64,000 nucleotides of DNA, from the NCBI GenBank assembly GCA_937951485.1, contig CALEDJ010000051.1:62001-126000 (forward strand), given 5' to 3'. The position numbers and the translations under genes were made by a program. The notes below the pieces were generated by a model. That model ran no database searches and was not told the origin of the DNA. It saw only the letters and a program-made list of their open reading frames with translations. Positions 18,141 to 27,229 of this stretch are shown in pieces. Numbering within the stretch: the stretch's first letter is position 1; every line of letters begins with the position of its first letter. This stretch comes from an uncultured bacterium. Its GTDB lineage: Bacteria; Hydrogenedentota; Hydrogenedentia; Hydrogenedentales; CAILVY01.

Positions 18141-19496
18141 ATGCAGACCAGGAATCCGCTGCTGGTGCCGGAAATCCGCGAGTTCATCGCGGAAGGCAAT
18201 GCGGCCCCCCTTCATGAACTGTGCGCATCGGTGCATCCCGCCGCCGTCGCCGAACTCATTGCCGCCTTGGAACCGCCGGAAATCTGGCAGGTGCTCCGGC
18301 ATGCCCCCGCGGCGGCGCGGGTCGAGATTTTCAGCCATCTGGAACCGGAACTCCAGGTCGAGACGGCTGCGGCCATCCCCTTGGACGATCTGGCGTGTCT
18401 CGTGGACGACATGCCGGCGGACGACCGGGTGGACCTGCTGAAACTGTTGCCGGAAGACCTGCGCGAAGCGGTGCTCCCCCGCCTGTCGCAGGCCGAGCGC
18501 GACGACATCCGGAAACTGTCCGCTTACGAGGAAAAGACCGCCGGCGCGATCATGACGTCGGACCATGCGACGCTGCGCGAGGAATGGACGGCCGCGCAGG
18601 CGATTGACGCGTTGCGGCGCGAAGCGCCGAACAAAGAAACGATTTATTACGCCTATGTGGTGGACGCCGCCGGAAAACTACTGGGGTTCGTCTCGCTGCG
18701 CAACCTGATTCTCGCCAACCCGGACGCCTTGATCCGCGACATCATGAAGACAAACGTGCTCTTTGTCCGCACCGATGAGGACCAGGAAGAGGCGCTGCAC
18801 ATGATGCAGAAGTACGACCTGATCGCCCTGCCCGTGGTCAACGGCGACAATCGTCTCGTCGGGATCATCACGGTGGACGACATCATGGACGTCGGCGAGG
18901 AGGAAGCCACGACGGACTTCCACCGCATGGCGACGGTCGGCGCAGTGGCAACCGGCATGAAAGAAGCGGGACTATGGACGCTTTACCGCGCGCGCACGCC
19001 GTGGCTGATGATCCTGGTCTTCGTGAACATCTTTTCCGGCGCGGGCATTGCCTACTTCGAGCATACCATCGAGACCGTGGTCGCGCTGGTCTTTTTCCTG
19101 CCGCTGCTCATTGATTCCGCGGGCAATGCCGGCGCACAGGCGGCCACGCTCATCGTGCGCGCCATGGCCACCGGCGATGTGGCCATGCGTGACTGGTTTC
19201 GAATCGTGATGCGTGACGTCGTCACCTGCCTGTTAATCGGCCTGACGATGGCGCTTGCCGTTTCGTCCATCGCCGCTGTGCGCGCGCCCGATGTTATGGT
19301 CCCCGTCGCCCTGTCCATGTGGTGTATTGTCATGTTCGGATCGCTCGTCGGCACGGTATTGCCCTTCCTGCTGACCCGGCTGCGATTGGACCCTGCGGCC
19401 GCCAGCGGCCCGCTTGTCACTTCGCTCGCGGACATCGGCGGCGTAATCATCTATTTCAGCATCGCGACGTGGTACCTGGGATTGGGAACGGTTTAA
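18141..19496 (+). CDS. mgtE: Magnesium transporter MgtE
   Basis: The 451-residue protein has the MgtE order: a cytosolic superhelical N domain (residues about 10-130), a CBS-domain pair (about 135-260, with SAYEEKTAGAIM, GFVSLRNLI and LPVVNGDNRLVGIITVDDI), a connecting helix, and five transmembrane segments from about 290 to the end, including the pore motif PLLIDSAGNAGAQAA. It is a Mg2+-gated Mg2+ channel in the inner membrane; the N and CBS domains close the pore when cytosolic Mg2+ is high. AAGGAGG lies just upstream of ATG. Transcribed alone, preceded by a long leader. Confidence 0.95.
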   Translation: MQTRNPLLVPEIREFIAEGNAAPLHELCASVHPAAVAELIAALEPPEIWQVLRHAPAAARVEIFSHLEPELQVETAAAIPLDDLACLVDDMPADDRVDLLKLLPEDLREAVLPRLSQAERDDIRKLSAYEEKTAGAIMTSDHATLREEWTAAQAIDALRREAPNKETIYYAYVVDAAGKLLGFVSLRNLILANPDALIRDIMKTNVLFVRTDEDQEEALHMMQKYDLIALPVVNGDNRLVGIITVDDIMDVGEEEATTDFHRMATVGAVATGMKEAGLWTLYRARTPWLMILVFVNIFSGAGIAYFEHTIETVVALVFFLPLLIDSAGNAGAQAATLIVRAMATGDVAMRDWFRIVMRDVVTCLLIGLTMALAVSSIAAVRAPDVMVPVALSMWCIVMFGSLVGTVLPFLLTRLRLDPAAASGPLVTSLADIGGVIIYFSIATWYLGLGTV

Positions 19497-19574
19497 CGGC
19501 GTTGGATGAGTGGGGCGATCCGGACAAACCGACGGGGACACGGCGACAATCCCATGCCGCCGCTGCGCGCGCAC

Positions 19575-20246
19575 CTACGGTCGGCAATGCGCGGCGAGCA
19601 GCGGTATGATTTGATCGGGGTAGGCGCGGATGAGGATTTGGTTGCCGGCCTGGTTGAGGTGGCAGCGGTCATTGAACAGGGTTTCACCGGGGACGCCGTG
19701 GGGTTCGGCGGCGATAACAGCAGCCTCCACATCGGCGATTGGGATGCGATAGCGCTCGGCCAATGTGCGGATGATCCCGTTTTCCGTGTCGGATGCCTGA
19801 TGGCGGCCGTGGTCGCGGAGCAGTTCCCGCGCAAACGCCATCCCTTCGGCATGACGTCCCTGCGCATACAGCATTTGCACCTGTTCCCGCATGGCTTCCG
19901 TGGCCAGTCCGGGTTTCCATAAATTAGACGCCATCGTGCCGATGATGACGGGGACGCCGTGATCGCGGCACAGCGAAAGAATGATGGAGATATTGCGTTC
20001 ATATTGCCGCATGCGGTCGGCCACTTCTTCGGGGGTATGGACATGCCGCGCGCCGGACATGTAGTCCGCTTCCGGGTTTTCCAGGATGCGGCGGTTGCGC
20101 TCGCGCTGCGCGGCGGCAATCCGCCACAGCGCCGCCAGCAGCAGCGCGAGGGGCAGCAGCGAAAACAGGACGGTCTTCCGCCATCCGATGCGCCGCGCCA
20201 GCGCATCCGCGGCGGCGCGCGCCTCTTCATGCGTCGGGGGCGTCAT
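19575..20246 (-). CDS. Membrane-anchored SGNH-hydrolase-like protein lacking the Ser block
   Basis: ATG 20246 overlaps the end of the DUF2007 gene by 20 bases, giving 223 residues. An N-terminal cytosolic stretch is followed by one membrane segment (about residues 25-45), then a domain whose C-terminal half looks like an SGNH hydrolase: a GVPVIIGTMASN strand, and NDRCHLNQAGN carrying the Asp and His of the Ser-His-Asp triad. The N-terminal GDSx nucleophile block is absent, so it is either catalytically dead, a fragment, or works with another chain. The frame continues upstream only in antisense of its neighbour. It is the last gene of a ptsN-DUF2007-SGNH unit. Confidence 0.6.
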   Translation of the reverse strand: MTPPTHEEARAAADALARRIGWRKTVLFSLLPLALLLAALWRIAAAQRERNRRILENPEADYMSGARHVHTPEEVADRMRQYERNISIILSLCRDHGVPVIIGTMASNLWKPGLATEAMREQVQMLYAQGRHAEGMAFARELLRDHGRHQASDTENGIIRTLAERYRIPIADVEAAVIAAEPHGVPGETLFNDRCHLNQAGNQILIRAYPDQIIPLLAAHCRP

Positions 20247-20718
20247 CCTTTTCGGGTGCTCCTGCGGCAGATCGCGTGGAATCCCAATCGCAATCACGAC
20301 ATACCCACGCGCGTTTTCGCGCCACCAACAGCGGCAATCCCAAGAGCAAGACGGTCGCAAGAACACGGATGATGGGCGAGATCGCGACTTCCTCCACGTT
20401 GTCTGAACCGCAATTGGGGCAGCGCAACAGATTGCCGCGCACATCGAAGATCGGCGCGGCAGGTTCCACAACGCCGTATGCAGCGAATCCCAACGGCGCC
20501 TCCGGCGGACGCTCCAGCAGTTTTCGGGCGCGCGCCGCATCTTCTGGCCGCACCTGCACGCGACAGCCGCGCGACAACAGGCCATAACGTCCCGTAAAAG
20601 CGCGCAGTTCCGCACCCGTGTCCCGCGCCGGAATACCGTTGCGCTCCAGGTAATCCTTCAGAAACGCCGATTCAAATGGATTTGTGCATTGCTTAACCGT
20701 CACCAATCCGGACTTCAT
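20227..20718 (-). CDS. DUF2007 domain and zinc-ribbon membrane protein
   Basis: 163 residues. Positions 1-70 match the DUF2007 (putative signal-transducing) pattern: VTVKQCTNPFESAFLKDYLE, then a VRPEDAARARKLLE segment. After a linker comes a CPNCGS pair near residue 100, a single membrane segment (VLATVLLLGLPLLVA), and a CRDC pair, so the two zinc knuckles flank the membrane span. The function is unknown. Its ATG overlaps the ptsN stop by four bases (ATGA) and its end overlaps the next gene by 20 bases, so the three genes are translationally coupled. Confidence 0.75.
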   Translation of the reverse strand: MKSGLVTVKQCTNPFESAFLKDYLERNGIPARDTGAELRAFTGRYGLLSRGCRVQVRPEDAARARKLLERPPEAPLGFAAYGVVEPAAPIFDVRGNLLRCPNCGSDNVEEVAISPIIRVLATVLLLGLPLLVARKRAWVCRDCDWDSTRSAAGAPEKDDAPDA

Positions 20719-21227
20719 CGCCGCGCTCCCTTCGCCGCGTCCTGGGCGGCGCGCTGCGCAAGCGCTGCCGCTTGCTTCCGGAAACAGGCATAGAGTCCGG
20801 CATCCGTCGTTTCGCGCAGCAGTTCCGCCACCGCTTCGGGGTTCTGTACAATTTCCGCGATGTCCCCCATCAGCCGGTTGTGTTCCTCGAAACGCTCCTC
20901 TTCCGGGGAGATCACAAAGACGAACAGCCGCGTCTTGCGCCCATCCAGTGACTTGAACGGCACGCCGTCGGGGGCCGTCAAAAGTCCCGCAGCAAAGGCG
21001 TCGAAACCCGGCAGGCGGCAGTGCGGCAGCGCAATGCCCCGTGTAAATCCTGTCGATCCCAATGCCTCGCGATCGGTCAGCGCAGCGTCAATCGCCGCTT
21101 CATCAAAATCGCGCAGCGCGGGGTGCCGCTTCGCGAGCCGCGCGATTTCGGCCAGCGCTTCCGTCTTGTTCGCTATATTACGTCCCGCGCATACACATTC
21201 CGCCGCCAACGCTTTCAGCAAATCCAT
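20715..21227 (-). CDS. PTS EIIA domain protein (PtsN/fructose type)
   Basis: ATG 21227 (MDLLKALAAEC) follows GGAG by eight bases; the longer frame has no ribosome site. The 170-residue protein is a stand-alone EIIA of the fructose/nitrogen family, with phosphorylatable His69 in GIALPHCRLPG, an early TDREALGSTG segment and a late RFEEHNRLMGDIAEI segment. Such proteins receive phosphate from HPr/NPr and regulate metabolism or K+ and nitrogen balance. No PTS permease, EI or rpoN is adjacent, so a regulatory role is more likely than sugar uptake. Confidence 0.85.
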   Translation of the reverse strand: MDLLKALAAECVCAGRNIANKTEALAEIARLAKRHPALRDFDEAAIDAALTDREALGSTGFTRGIALPHCRLPGFDAFAAGLLTAPDGVPFKSLDGRKTRLFVFVISPEEERFEEHNRLMGDIAEIVQNPEAVAELLRETTDAGLYACFRKQAAALAQRAAQDAAKGARR

Positions 21228-21293
21228 GACATCCACTCCCGAACTGCATCCGTGCAGCGTTTCAGCCGACTGAAGCAACCACTGCGCATAACT

Positions 21294-21330
21294 TCGTCAT
21301 TGCGAGTCCCCCACCGCCTTCGGCGGCGAT
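21294..21330. repeat. Partial TCATTGCG repeat with hairpin
   Basis: CGTCATTGCGAGTC is followed by a hairpin CCGCC-TTC-GGCGG. The first 12 bases match the ends of the larger palindromic element at 21401-21501, so this looks like a truncated relative. Confidence 0.45.
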
Positions 21331-21400
21331 TCGCTGGAGATGGGAAACGCGCTTTCTTGGCAATACAACAATTTCAGCCTACCCGACAACCCGGAATCCT

Positions 21401-21501
21401 CGTCATTGCGGGCGAAGCGAAGCAATCTCGGACATCATGCAGTCGCCGTTGTTTCAGATTGCTTCGCCTGGCGGCGCGGCGCGCCGCACCGCTCGCAATG
21501 A
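21401..21501. repeat. Palindromic TCATTGCG...CGCAATGA element
   Basis: The left end reads CGTCATTGCGGGCGAAGCGA and AGCAATCT; the right end is its approximate inverse, AGATTGCTTCGCC then GCTCGCAATGAGG. Elements of this type, with GCGAAGCAATCT cores, are dispersed palindromes in many environmental bacterial genomes. No coding sequence lies inside. Confidence 0.65.
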
Positions 21502-21515
21502 GGAAAAAAATGTCA

Positions 21516-21617
21516 TGAGGCATTTGCAAAGCAGGTGTCAGGGGCCTGAGCCCCGGCTAAAAACCGGGATTTTTCGTGTTCTTATGCCCGGAAACAGTCC
21601 ATTTCGCAAATGCCTCA
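21516..21617. repeat. ~100 bp element with terminal inverted repeats, copy A
   Basis: TGAGGCATTTGC (21516-21527) and its inverse GCAAATGCCTCA (21606-21617) bound a non-coding 102-base unit. The right half, GATTTTTCGTG... through AACAGTCCATTTCGCAAATG, is closely similar to the element at 33865-33964. Only these two copies were seen in the window; both lie between genes. A MITE-like nonautonomous element or a small RNA-structure repeat are the options. Confidence 0.7.
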
Positions 21618-21735
21618 TCATGTGTGTTGATTCCAAGGGTTACGCCAGTCGGATGAAATGTTGCGCATACTTCAGAAGATGGCATTCTACGTCCGCGACG
21701 GATGAAAAATCACACAAATACGAAATGGGGGTGCT

Positions 21736-22932
21736 TTATTGCGAAGGGAGCGGGGCCGATTCGATGAATTTCAGGCTCTTTTCGATGAGGATTTCCCCCA
21801 TCATTTCGTGCAGGCAGGTGGCGGAAATGTACTCATAGACCTTGAAACTATCGTAATCCACCTTGGTGAGGATATAACCCAAGGCGTCATTGGTGAGGCC
21901 GAAGATCAGGTTGTGGCGGCCGCGCATCTTGCGTTTCAGATAGAAACCGATGGCGGGCAGCGCCTCGCCGGGGATGGTGAGAATTTGCGCGTTGCCGATG
22001 TTTACCAGGTTCTGCATGGCCGGGATTTCGGTTCTGGGGGAATCGTCGCCATCGCGACTTTCCGGGTGCAACATGGTGAGCATCTGCCCCATGATCTCAT
22101 TCACTGGAAACACGATGGTCTGTGCGCCGCACCACAGCACCGGCGATTCTTGCACGGGGACATCGCCCACAATACGCATCGCCTCTTCCGCGAGCAGGTG
22201 GCCGATGCGCTCACATTCCGGCCACTCCTCCTTGTCGCCCTCGGGCGAGCGAATGTCCGCGGTGACCATGCCGCCTTGGGCGCTGTTCATAAACACGGCG
22301 GTCCCGCCGCCGAGTTCCTCCACCCGCGCACACAGCGGGCCGATGAGGTCCGGGCTGCAAACATTCTGCTGAAGCAGGATTTCCGGATGAATCGCGTAGT
22401 TCACGAGCGTGGCGATGACGCCATTGCCGGGGCGCACCGCCTGGATGACATGGCATCGGGGGTCATACAGGTCCGGCGCATAGTAATTGTAGGCGATCTT
22501 GCCCTGCGCTTCACCCGTGGCGACCTTCAATACTGCGGGCTCCAGCCCTGCCACTGCCTCATTGATCGCGTCCGCCGTTGCGTCGCACACGCCATAGAGA
22601 TAATTGAAATCAATGTCGTAGCCGCCATCGCTGTTCGGAAAGCCATAGGGATCGGGCGCGCTGTGGCAATGCGTGGCGCCAATGAGGATGTTTTCCCGGG
22701 GAACGCCGCGCACCTTCGCCCGCACCCGCTCGCACAGGCGCGCCGGAAAGCCCAGAAACGGCTCGCTTGCAACCGCCACCCGCACCGGCCCGGATTCCCA
22801 GACCACCACCCGCACTTCCAAATCCATGAGCAGCGTCTCTGCGGGGCGGCAGGCATCCGCCCCCCGGGTCACCGGCAGCAAAGGATTCGGCGTGACCACG
22901 CGCCGCGCCGCCCCTGCACGAAATCCTGACAT
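21736..22932 (-). CDS. Neutral/alkaline ceramidase-like protein (N-terminal domain family)
   Basis: ATG 22932 (MSGFRAGAARRVVTPNP) follows a strong GGAGGAGG; 398 residues. The GxRAGAA..VVTP opening, the GATHCHSAPDPYG motif with His88 and His90, the VNYAIHPEIL motif with His182, and a late IPGE segment match the zinc-binding catalytic domain of neutral ceramidases. There is no signal peptide and no C-terminal Ig-like domain, so it is shorter than classical ceramidase. Many environmental bacteria carry such single-domain members whose substrate is untested. The window also encodes two sphingomyelinase-like phosphodiesterases, so sphingolipid breakdown is possible but unproven. Confidence 0.75.
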   Translation of the reverse strand: MSGFRAGAARRVVTPNPLLPVTRGADACRPAETLLMDLEVRVVVWESGPVRVAVASEPFLGFPARLCERVRAKVRGVPRENILIGATHCHSAPDPYGFPNSDGGYDIDFNYLYGVCDATADAINEAVAGLEPAVLKVATGEAQGKIAYNYYAPDLYDPRCHVIQAVRPGNGVIATLVNYAIHPEILLQQNVCSPDLIGPLCARVEELGGGTAVFMNSAQGGMVTADIRSPEGDKEEWPECERIGHLLAEEAMRIVGDVPVQESPVLWCGAQTIVFPVNEIMGQMLTMLHPESRDGDDSPRTEIPAMQNLVNIGNAQILTIPGEALPAIGFYLKRKMRGRHNLIFGLTNDALGYILTKVDYDSFKVYEYISATCLHEMMGEILIEKSLKFIESAPLPSQ

Positions 22933-23011
22933 GACTGATCCTCCTCCTATGTCTTCCGTTGCGGCGACAGCATAGGAAAATCCCCGGCATCTCTGCAATT
23001 TGAAAAAGGGA

Positions 23012-23638
23012 TCAGGCTTCCTGGGCGAGGCGTTGGGCCTTGATCTTCATGAGGCGGCTGGTGGTGGATCGTTCCATCTCGTCGAGTTTGCTCTTGATGT
23101 ACTTGATGGTTTCTTCCATGCGGGGGATGATGGTGTGCTCGAGCGCGTTGACGCGGCGGCGGGTCTTCTCGATTTCCAGGCTGAGCAGGCGGATGGTCTG
23201 TTCGAGTTCGGCCATTTTGAGGAGTCTGGGCAGGAACGCCTTGAGTCCGGCAATGGCCTTGTCGAGTTCGGAGGAGGTATGGATGAGCGAGTAGCCGCCG
23301 GTGCTTTCGCCGAAGGTGATTTCGAGATGCGGGACGACGACGCTCATGATGCGGCGCGGCTTTTCAACAATATGGAGGTCCTGCCGGGTGAGTTCGAGCG
23401 CATCTTCGGTGATGAGGCGCGAGGAAGTGGCTTCGGCGAGCACGAAGAACTTGAGCACGCGCGGCAATTCCTCATCCACGGCGAGGCGGGCTTCGCGATA
23501 GACCTTGGCGTAGTTGCCGAAATCCTTCATTAAACCGTCGAGTTTGTCTTTGAGCAGTTTATGGCCGCGCTTCGCGACGACATGCCGCTTGCGCAGCCGG
23601 AGCAGTTCCATGCGTGTCGGGTTGACCGCCAGGCGCAT
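23012..23638 (-). CDS. atpD: V/A-type ATPase subunit D
   Basis: 208 residues, last gene of the ATPase operon, 32 bases after the B subunit. The protein begins MRLAVNPTRMELLRLRKR and is a long two-helix coiled coil with a short central region, ending in an RRRVNALEHTIIP and SRLMKIKAQRLAQ pattern, all typical of subunit D, the central rotor shaft inside the A3B3 ring. The symbol follows V/A-type usage and must not be confused with F1 beta. Confidence 0.93.
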   Translation of the reverse strand: MRLAVNPTRMELLRLRKRHVVAKRGHKLLKDKLDGLMKDFGNYAKVYREARLAVDEELPRVLKFFVLAEATSSRLITEDALELTRQDLHIVEKPRRIMSVVVPHLEITFGESTGGYSLIHTSSELDKAIAGLKAFLPRLLKMAELEQTIRLLSLEIEKTRRRVNALEHTIIPRMEETIKYIKSKLDEMERSTTSRLMKIKAQRLAQEA

Positions 23639-23670
23639 TGTGTTGCCTTCCTTATCGCGTTAAAAGGCGT

Positions 23671-25050
23671 TCAGTCCTTCTTCGGGTAATACTTCTCAAT
23701 GTAGGCATCGCGCACGCGCTTGAGTTCGGACTTCGGAATCATGGCGAGCAGATCCCAGCCGATGGCGAGGCTCTCCTCGATGGTCCGGTTTTCGTCTTCC
23801 CCCTGCCGGATGAAGCGGTCCTCGAAGGCGTCTGCAAACTTCACCATGAGGATGTCGGATTCGCTCAGAGCGGATTCGCCGAGCACGACCGCGAGTTCCT
23901 TGGCGTTCTTGCCGCGCGCGTAGGCCGCGTACAACTGGTTCATCACGTCGGCGTGGTCTTCACGGGTCTTGCCCGCGCCGACACCCTTGTCCTTGAGGCG
24001 GGACAGCGAGGGCAGCACGTCCACCGGCGGGTAGATGCCCTGCGCGTGCAGGGGCCGGCTGATGATGATTTGGCCCTCGGTGATGTACCCGGTCAGGTCG
24101 GGGATGGGGTGCGTCTTGTCGTCTTCGGGCATGGTGAGCACGGGAAATTGGGTGATGGATCCGCTCTTGCCCTTGATGCGTCCGGCGCGTTCGTAGATGG
24201 TGGACAGGTCGGTGTAGAGGTAGCCGGGATAGCCGCGGCGGCCGGGCACTTCTTTGCGGGCGGCGGAGATTTCGCGCAGCGCCTCGCAGTAGTTCGTCAG
24301 GTCGGTCAGGATGACGAGGACGTGCATGTCTTTCTCATAGGCGAGGAATTCGGCGGCGGTGAGGGCCATGCGCGGCACGGCGATGCGCTCGATGGCGGGA
24401 TCGTCGGCCAGGTTCATGAAGAGCACGGCGCGCTCGATGGCGCCGGTGCGCCTGAAGTCGGCGATGAAGAACTCCGATTCCTCGAAGGTGATGCCCATGG
24501 CGGCGAAGACCACGGCGAATTTCTCGCCGGTCTTGAGCACACGGGCCTGGCGCGCGATTTGCGCCGCCATGCGCGAGTGCGGCAGCCCGGAGCCGGAGAA
24601 GATCGGCAGTTTCTGCCCGCGCACAAGTGTATTGAGCAGGTCAATGGTCGAGATGCCGGTCTGGATGAACTCGTTCGGATAGTCGCGCGCGTAGGGGTTC
24701 ATCGGGTTGCCGTTGATGTTGAGCCATTTCTCCGGGATAATGGCCGGGCCGTCGTCAATCGGCCGGCCAAAGCCGTCGAAGACGCGGCCGAGCATGTCCT
24801 GGGACACGCCCAACTCGATGCCCTTCGCCAAAAACTTGACCGTGAGGTCTCGAGGCGAAAGGCCGGCAGTGCCTTCGAAGACCTGGACAATCGCCCGGTC
24901 TCCATTCACTTCCAGCACGCTTCCCCGACGTGTGCTCCCGTCCGCCAATTTGATGTCGGTCAGTTCGCCGTAGGTGATGCCTTCCACGCCCTCGACCATA
25001 ATCAGCGGGCCGATGATTTCTTTTGTTGTGCTGTATTCTCTCGTAACCAC
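23671..25050 (-). CDS. atpB: V/A-type ATPase subunit B (non-catalytic)
   Basis: 459 residues, normal length. It begins with the beta-barrel domain ([19 protein letters not shown]) and has the regulatory-subunit features: no Walker A lysine ([17 protein letters not shown] in its place), [13 protein letters not shown], and [12 protein letters not shown]. It alternates with subunit A in the A3B3 hexamer. It sits 50 bases after subunit A in the operon. Symbol in V/A-type usage (ntpB in Enterococcus). Confidence 0.95.
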   Translation of the reverse strand: MVTREYSTTKEIIGPLIMVEGVEGITYGELTDIKLADGSTRRGSVLEVNGDRAIVQVFEGTAGLSPRDLTVKFLAKGIELGVSQDMLGRVFDGFGRPIDDGPAIIPEKWLNINGNPMNPYARDYPNEFIQTGISTIDLLNTLVRGQKLPIFSGSGLPHSRMAAQIARQARVLKTGEKFAVVFAAMGITFEESEFFIADFRRTGAIERAVLFMNLADDPAIERIAVPRMALTAAEFLAYEKDMHVLVILTDLTNYCEALREISAARKEVPGRRGYPGYLYTDLSTIYERAGRIKGKSGSITQFPVLTMPEDDKTHPIPDLTGYITEGQIIISRPLHAQGIYPPVDVLPSLSRLKDKGVGAGKTREDHADVMNQLYAAYARGKNAKELAVVLGESALSESDILMVKFADAFEDRFIRQGEDENRTIEESLAIGWDLLAMIPKSELKRVRDAYIEKYYPKKD

Positions 25051-25100
25051 TTTCTTACCCCATCCGGTTTTCAGGTGTCGCCGTGTCCGGGCGCGCGGCC

Positions 25101-26858
25101 TCAGCGCGGCAACGCCTGTATGGCTTCCGTGATGCGTTTTTTCAACGATTCAAACGCCTCGGTGTCGTCTTCGGGGATCAACTTCGCCCGCGAGACGTCC
25201 TCCAGCGGTTCAATGCTCAGCAGTCTCGACAGGGGCGCGCCCTCCGCCAGCGCGGGGCGGGCCTCGTCGTAATAGTGCAGGATGACCGAGAGCAGGCGGA
25301 ACTGCTTGGGCAGCGAGGTATAGGTGTCGCGGTCATCAAAGGCGTTCTGGTGCAGGAAGTCCTCACGGATCATCTTGGCGGCCTGCATGAGCAGGCGGTC
25401 TTCGGAGGGCAGGGCGTCCATGCCGACCAGCCGCACCAGTTCCTCGAGTTCCGCCTCGCGCTGCAGGATGGCCATGGCGCGGCTGCGTCGTTCCTGCCAT
25501 TTCGGGTCGAGGTTCTCGTTGGCCCATTTGTCCACCACATCCAGATAGAGCGAATATGAAGTCAGCCAGTTGATGGCGGGGAAGTGGCGGGCGAAGGCCA
25601 GTTTGTCGTCCAACCCCCAGAAGACCTTGACGACGCGCAGCGTGGCCTGCACGACCGGCTCCGAGAAGTCGCCGCCCGGCGGCGAAACCGCGCCGATGAT
25701 CGACAGCGAGCCGGGGCGTTCTTCCGAACCCTGGCAGATGACGCTGCCGGAGCGTTCATAGAAACTGGCGATCCGCGAACCCAGGTACGCGGGATAGCCT
25801 TCTTCGCCGGGCATTTCCTCGAGACGGCCCGACATCTCGCGCATGGCTTCCGCCCAGCGGCTGGTCGAGTCGGCCATCAATGCCACGGAATAGCCCATGT
25901 CGCGGAAGTATTCGGCGATGGTGATGCCGGTGAACACGCTGGCTTCGCGCGCCGCCACAGGCATGTTCGAGGTGTTGGCGATGAGCACGGTGCGCTCCAT
26001 CAGCGGCTCGCCGGACTGCGGGTCTTTGAGTTCGGGGAACTCCATGAGCACGTCGGTCATTTCGTTGCCGCGTTCTCCACAACCGACATAGACCACGATG
26101 TTCGCGTCGGCCCACTTGGCCAACTGGTGCTGCACCACCGTCTTGCCGCTGCCGAAGGGGCCGGGCACGCAGGCGGTGCCGCCTTTGGCCATGGGGAAGA
26201 ACATGTCGAGCACGCGCTGGCCGGTGACCAGCGGGACATTCGGGGGGAGTTTGCGCCGCACGGGGCGCGGCTGTCGCACGGGCCAGCGCTGCACCATGCT
26301 CACGTTCAGCGGCCCCTTGTCCGTCTCGATGACGGCGACGGTCGTGTCCACATTGCCGGTGACGGGAGCGATTTTCGTGACTTTGCCCGACACATTGGGC
26401 GGCGTCATGATCTTGTGCACCACCAGTTTGCTTTCCTGCACCGTGCCAAGCACGTCGCCCCCCTGCACGACATCGCCCACTTTCGCCACAGGATCAAAAA
26501 CCCATTCCACGGAACGGTCGAGCGCCGCGCTTTCCGCGCCGCGCACGATGAAATCGCCATATTCGGCGTTCAATTTGTCGAGCGGGCGCTGCACCCCGTC
26601 ATAAATGGAGCGGATAAGGCCGGGGCCGAGTTCAACGCTGAGGGCTTCGCCCGTGCGCTTGACGGGCTGGCCCGGGCCGATGCCTTCGGTTTCCTCATAC
26701 ACCTGGATCGAGTAGTCGTCGCCGCGGATTTCAATGATTTCCCCGAAAAGGCCGTGATTGCCGACGCGGACCATTTCGTACATGCGCGCGCCGGACAGCC
26801 CCCGCGCCACTACCAGCGGCCCGGACACCTTGACGACTACACCCTCATTATTGCTCAT
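25101..26858 (-). CDS. atpA: V/A-type ATPase catalytic subunit A
   Basis: 585 residues. The Walker A motif GPFGSGKT covers residues 233-240 with Lys239 and Thr240; [19 protein letters not shown] contains the catalytic glutamate region; the bulge domain that marks V/A-type A subunits (absent from F1) lies between about 115 and 190. [20 protein letters not shown] is the conserved segment after the Walker B region. It hydrolyses or makes ATP in the cytoplasmic V1 head. Symbol in V/A-type usage. Confidence 0.96.
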   Translation of the reverse strand: MSNNEGVVVKVSGPLVVARGLSGARMYEMVRVGNHGLFGEIIEIRGDDYSIQVYEETEGIGPGQPVKRTGEALSVELGPGLIRSIYDGVQRPLDKLNAEYGDFIVRGAESAALDRSVEWVFDPVAKVGDVVQGGDVLGTVQESKLVVHKIMTPPNVSGKVTKIAPVTGNVDTTVAVIETDKGPLNVSMVQRWPVRQPRPVRRKLPPNVPLVTGQRVLDMFFPMAKGGTACVPGPFGSGKTVVQHQLAKWADANIVVYVGCGERGNEMTDVLMEFPELKDPQSGEPLMERTVLIANTSNMPVAAREASVFTGITIAEYFRDMGYSVALMADSTSRWAEAMREMSGRLEEMPGEEGYPAYLGSRIASFYERSGSVICQGSEERPGSLSIIGAVSPPGGDFSEPVVQATLRVVKVFWGLDDKLAFARHFPAINWLTSYSLYLDVVDKWANENLDPKWQERRSRAMAILQREAELEELVRLVGMDALPSEDRLLMQAAKMIREDFLHQNAFDDRDTYTSLPKQFRLLSVILHYYDEARPALAEGAPLSRLLSIEPLEDVSRAKLIPEDDTEAFESLKKRITEAIQALPR

Positions 26859-26908
26859 AACCTGGACCCTTGTTTCCCGCGTTATCGGGCAACCGCGTTG
26901 CCGCGCCC

Positions 26909-27229
26909 TTATTCCTTACCCAACATATCCACGCCGATGGAGCGCTCCACCATTTTCCGCATCTCTTTGAATCCGAGATGGCTGCTGCCCAAATGTGTCG
27001 GAATCGTGGTGAGAATGGCCTGGGAACTCTCGCGGAATTGCCGGATCGCTTCCGGGTTCTCCGCCGCCGCGCTTTCCGTCACCAGGACCAGGCTGGTTTC
27101 CGGATCGCGCGCGAGCCGGTTCAGCGCCGTCAGCACGGTCTCCGCGCTGTCCGCATGAACTATCTCGAAGCCCACGCCTTTGAACCCCTGAATCAGGGGC
27201 TTCTCTCCCACAACAAACGCCTTAGACAT
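26909..27229 (-). CDS. atpF: V/A-type ATPase subunit F
   Basis: 106 residues with a small Rossmann-like fold pattern: KAFVVGEKPLIQGFKGVG, then SLVLVTESAAAENPE, then AILTTIPTHLG. This matches V/A-type subunit F, which binds the rotor shaft D and moderates ATP hydrolysis. Its start overlaps the stop of the C subunit gene by eight bases, and subunit A follows after 50 bases, the normal order of prokaryotic V-ATPase operons. Confidence 0.9.
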   Translation of the reverse strand: MSKAFVVGEKPLIQGFKGVGFEIVHADSAETVLTALNRLARDPETSLVLVTESAAAENPEAIRQFRESSQAILTTIPTHLGSSHLGFKEMRKMVERSIGVDMLGKE

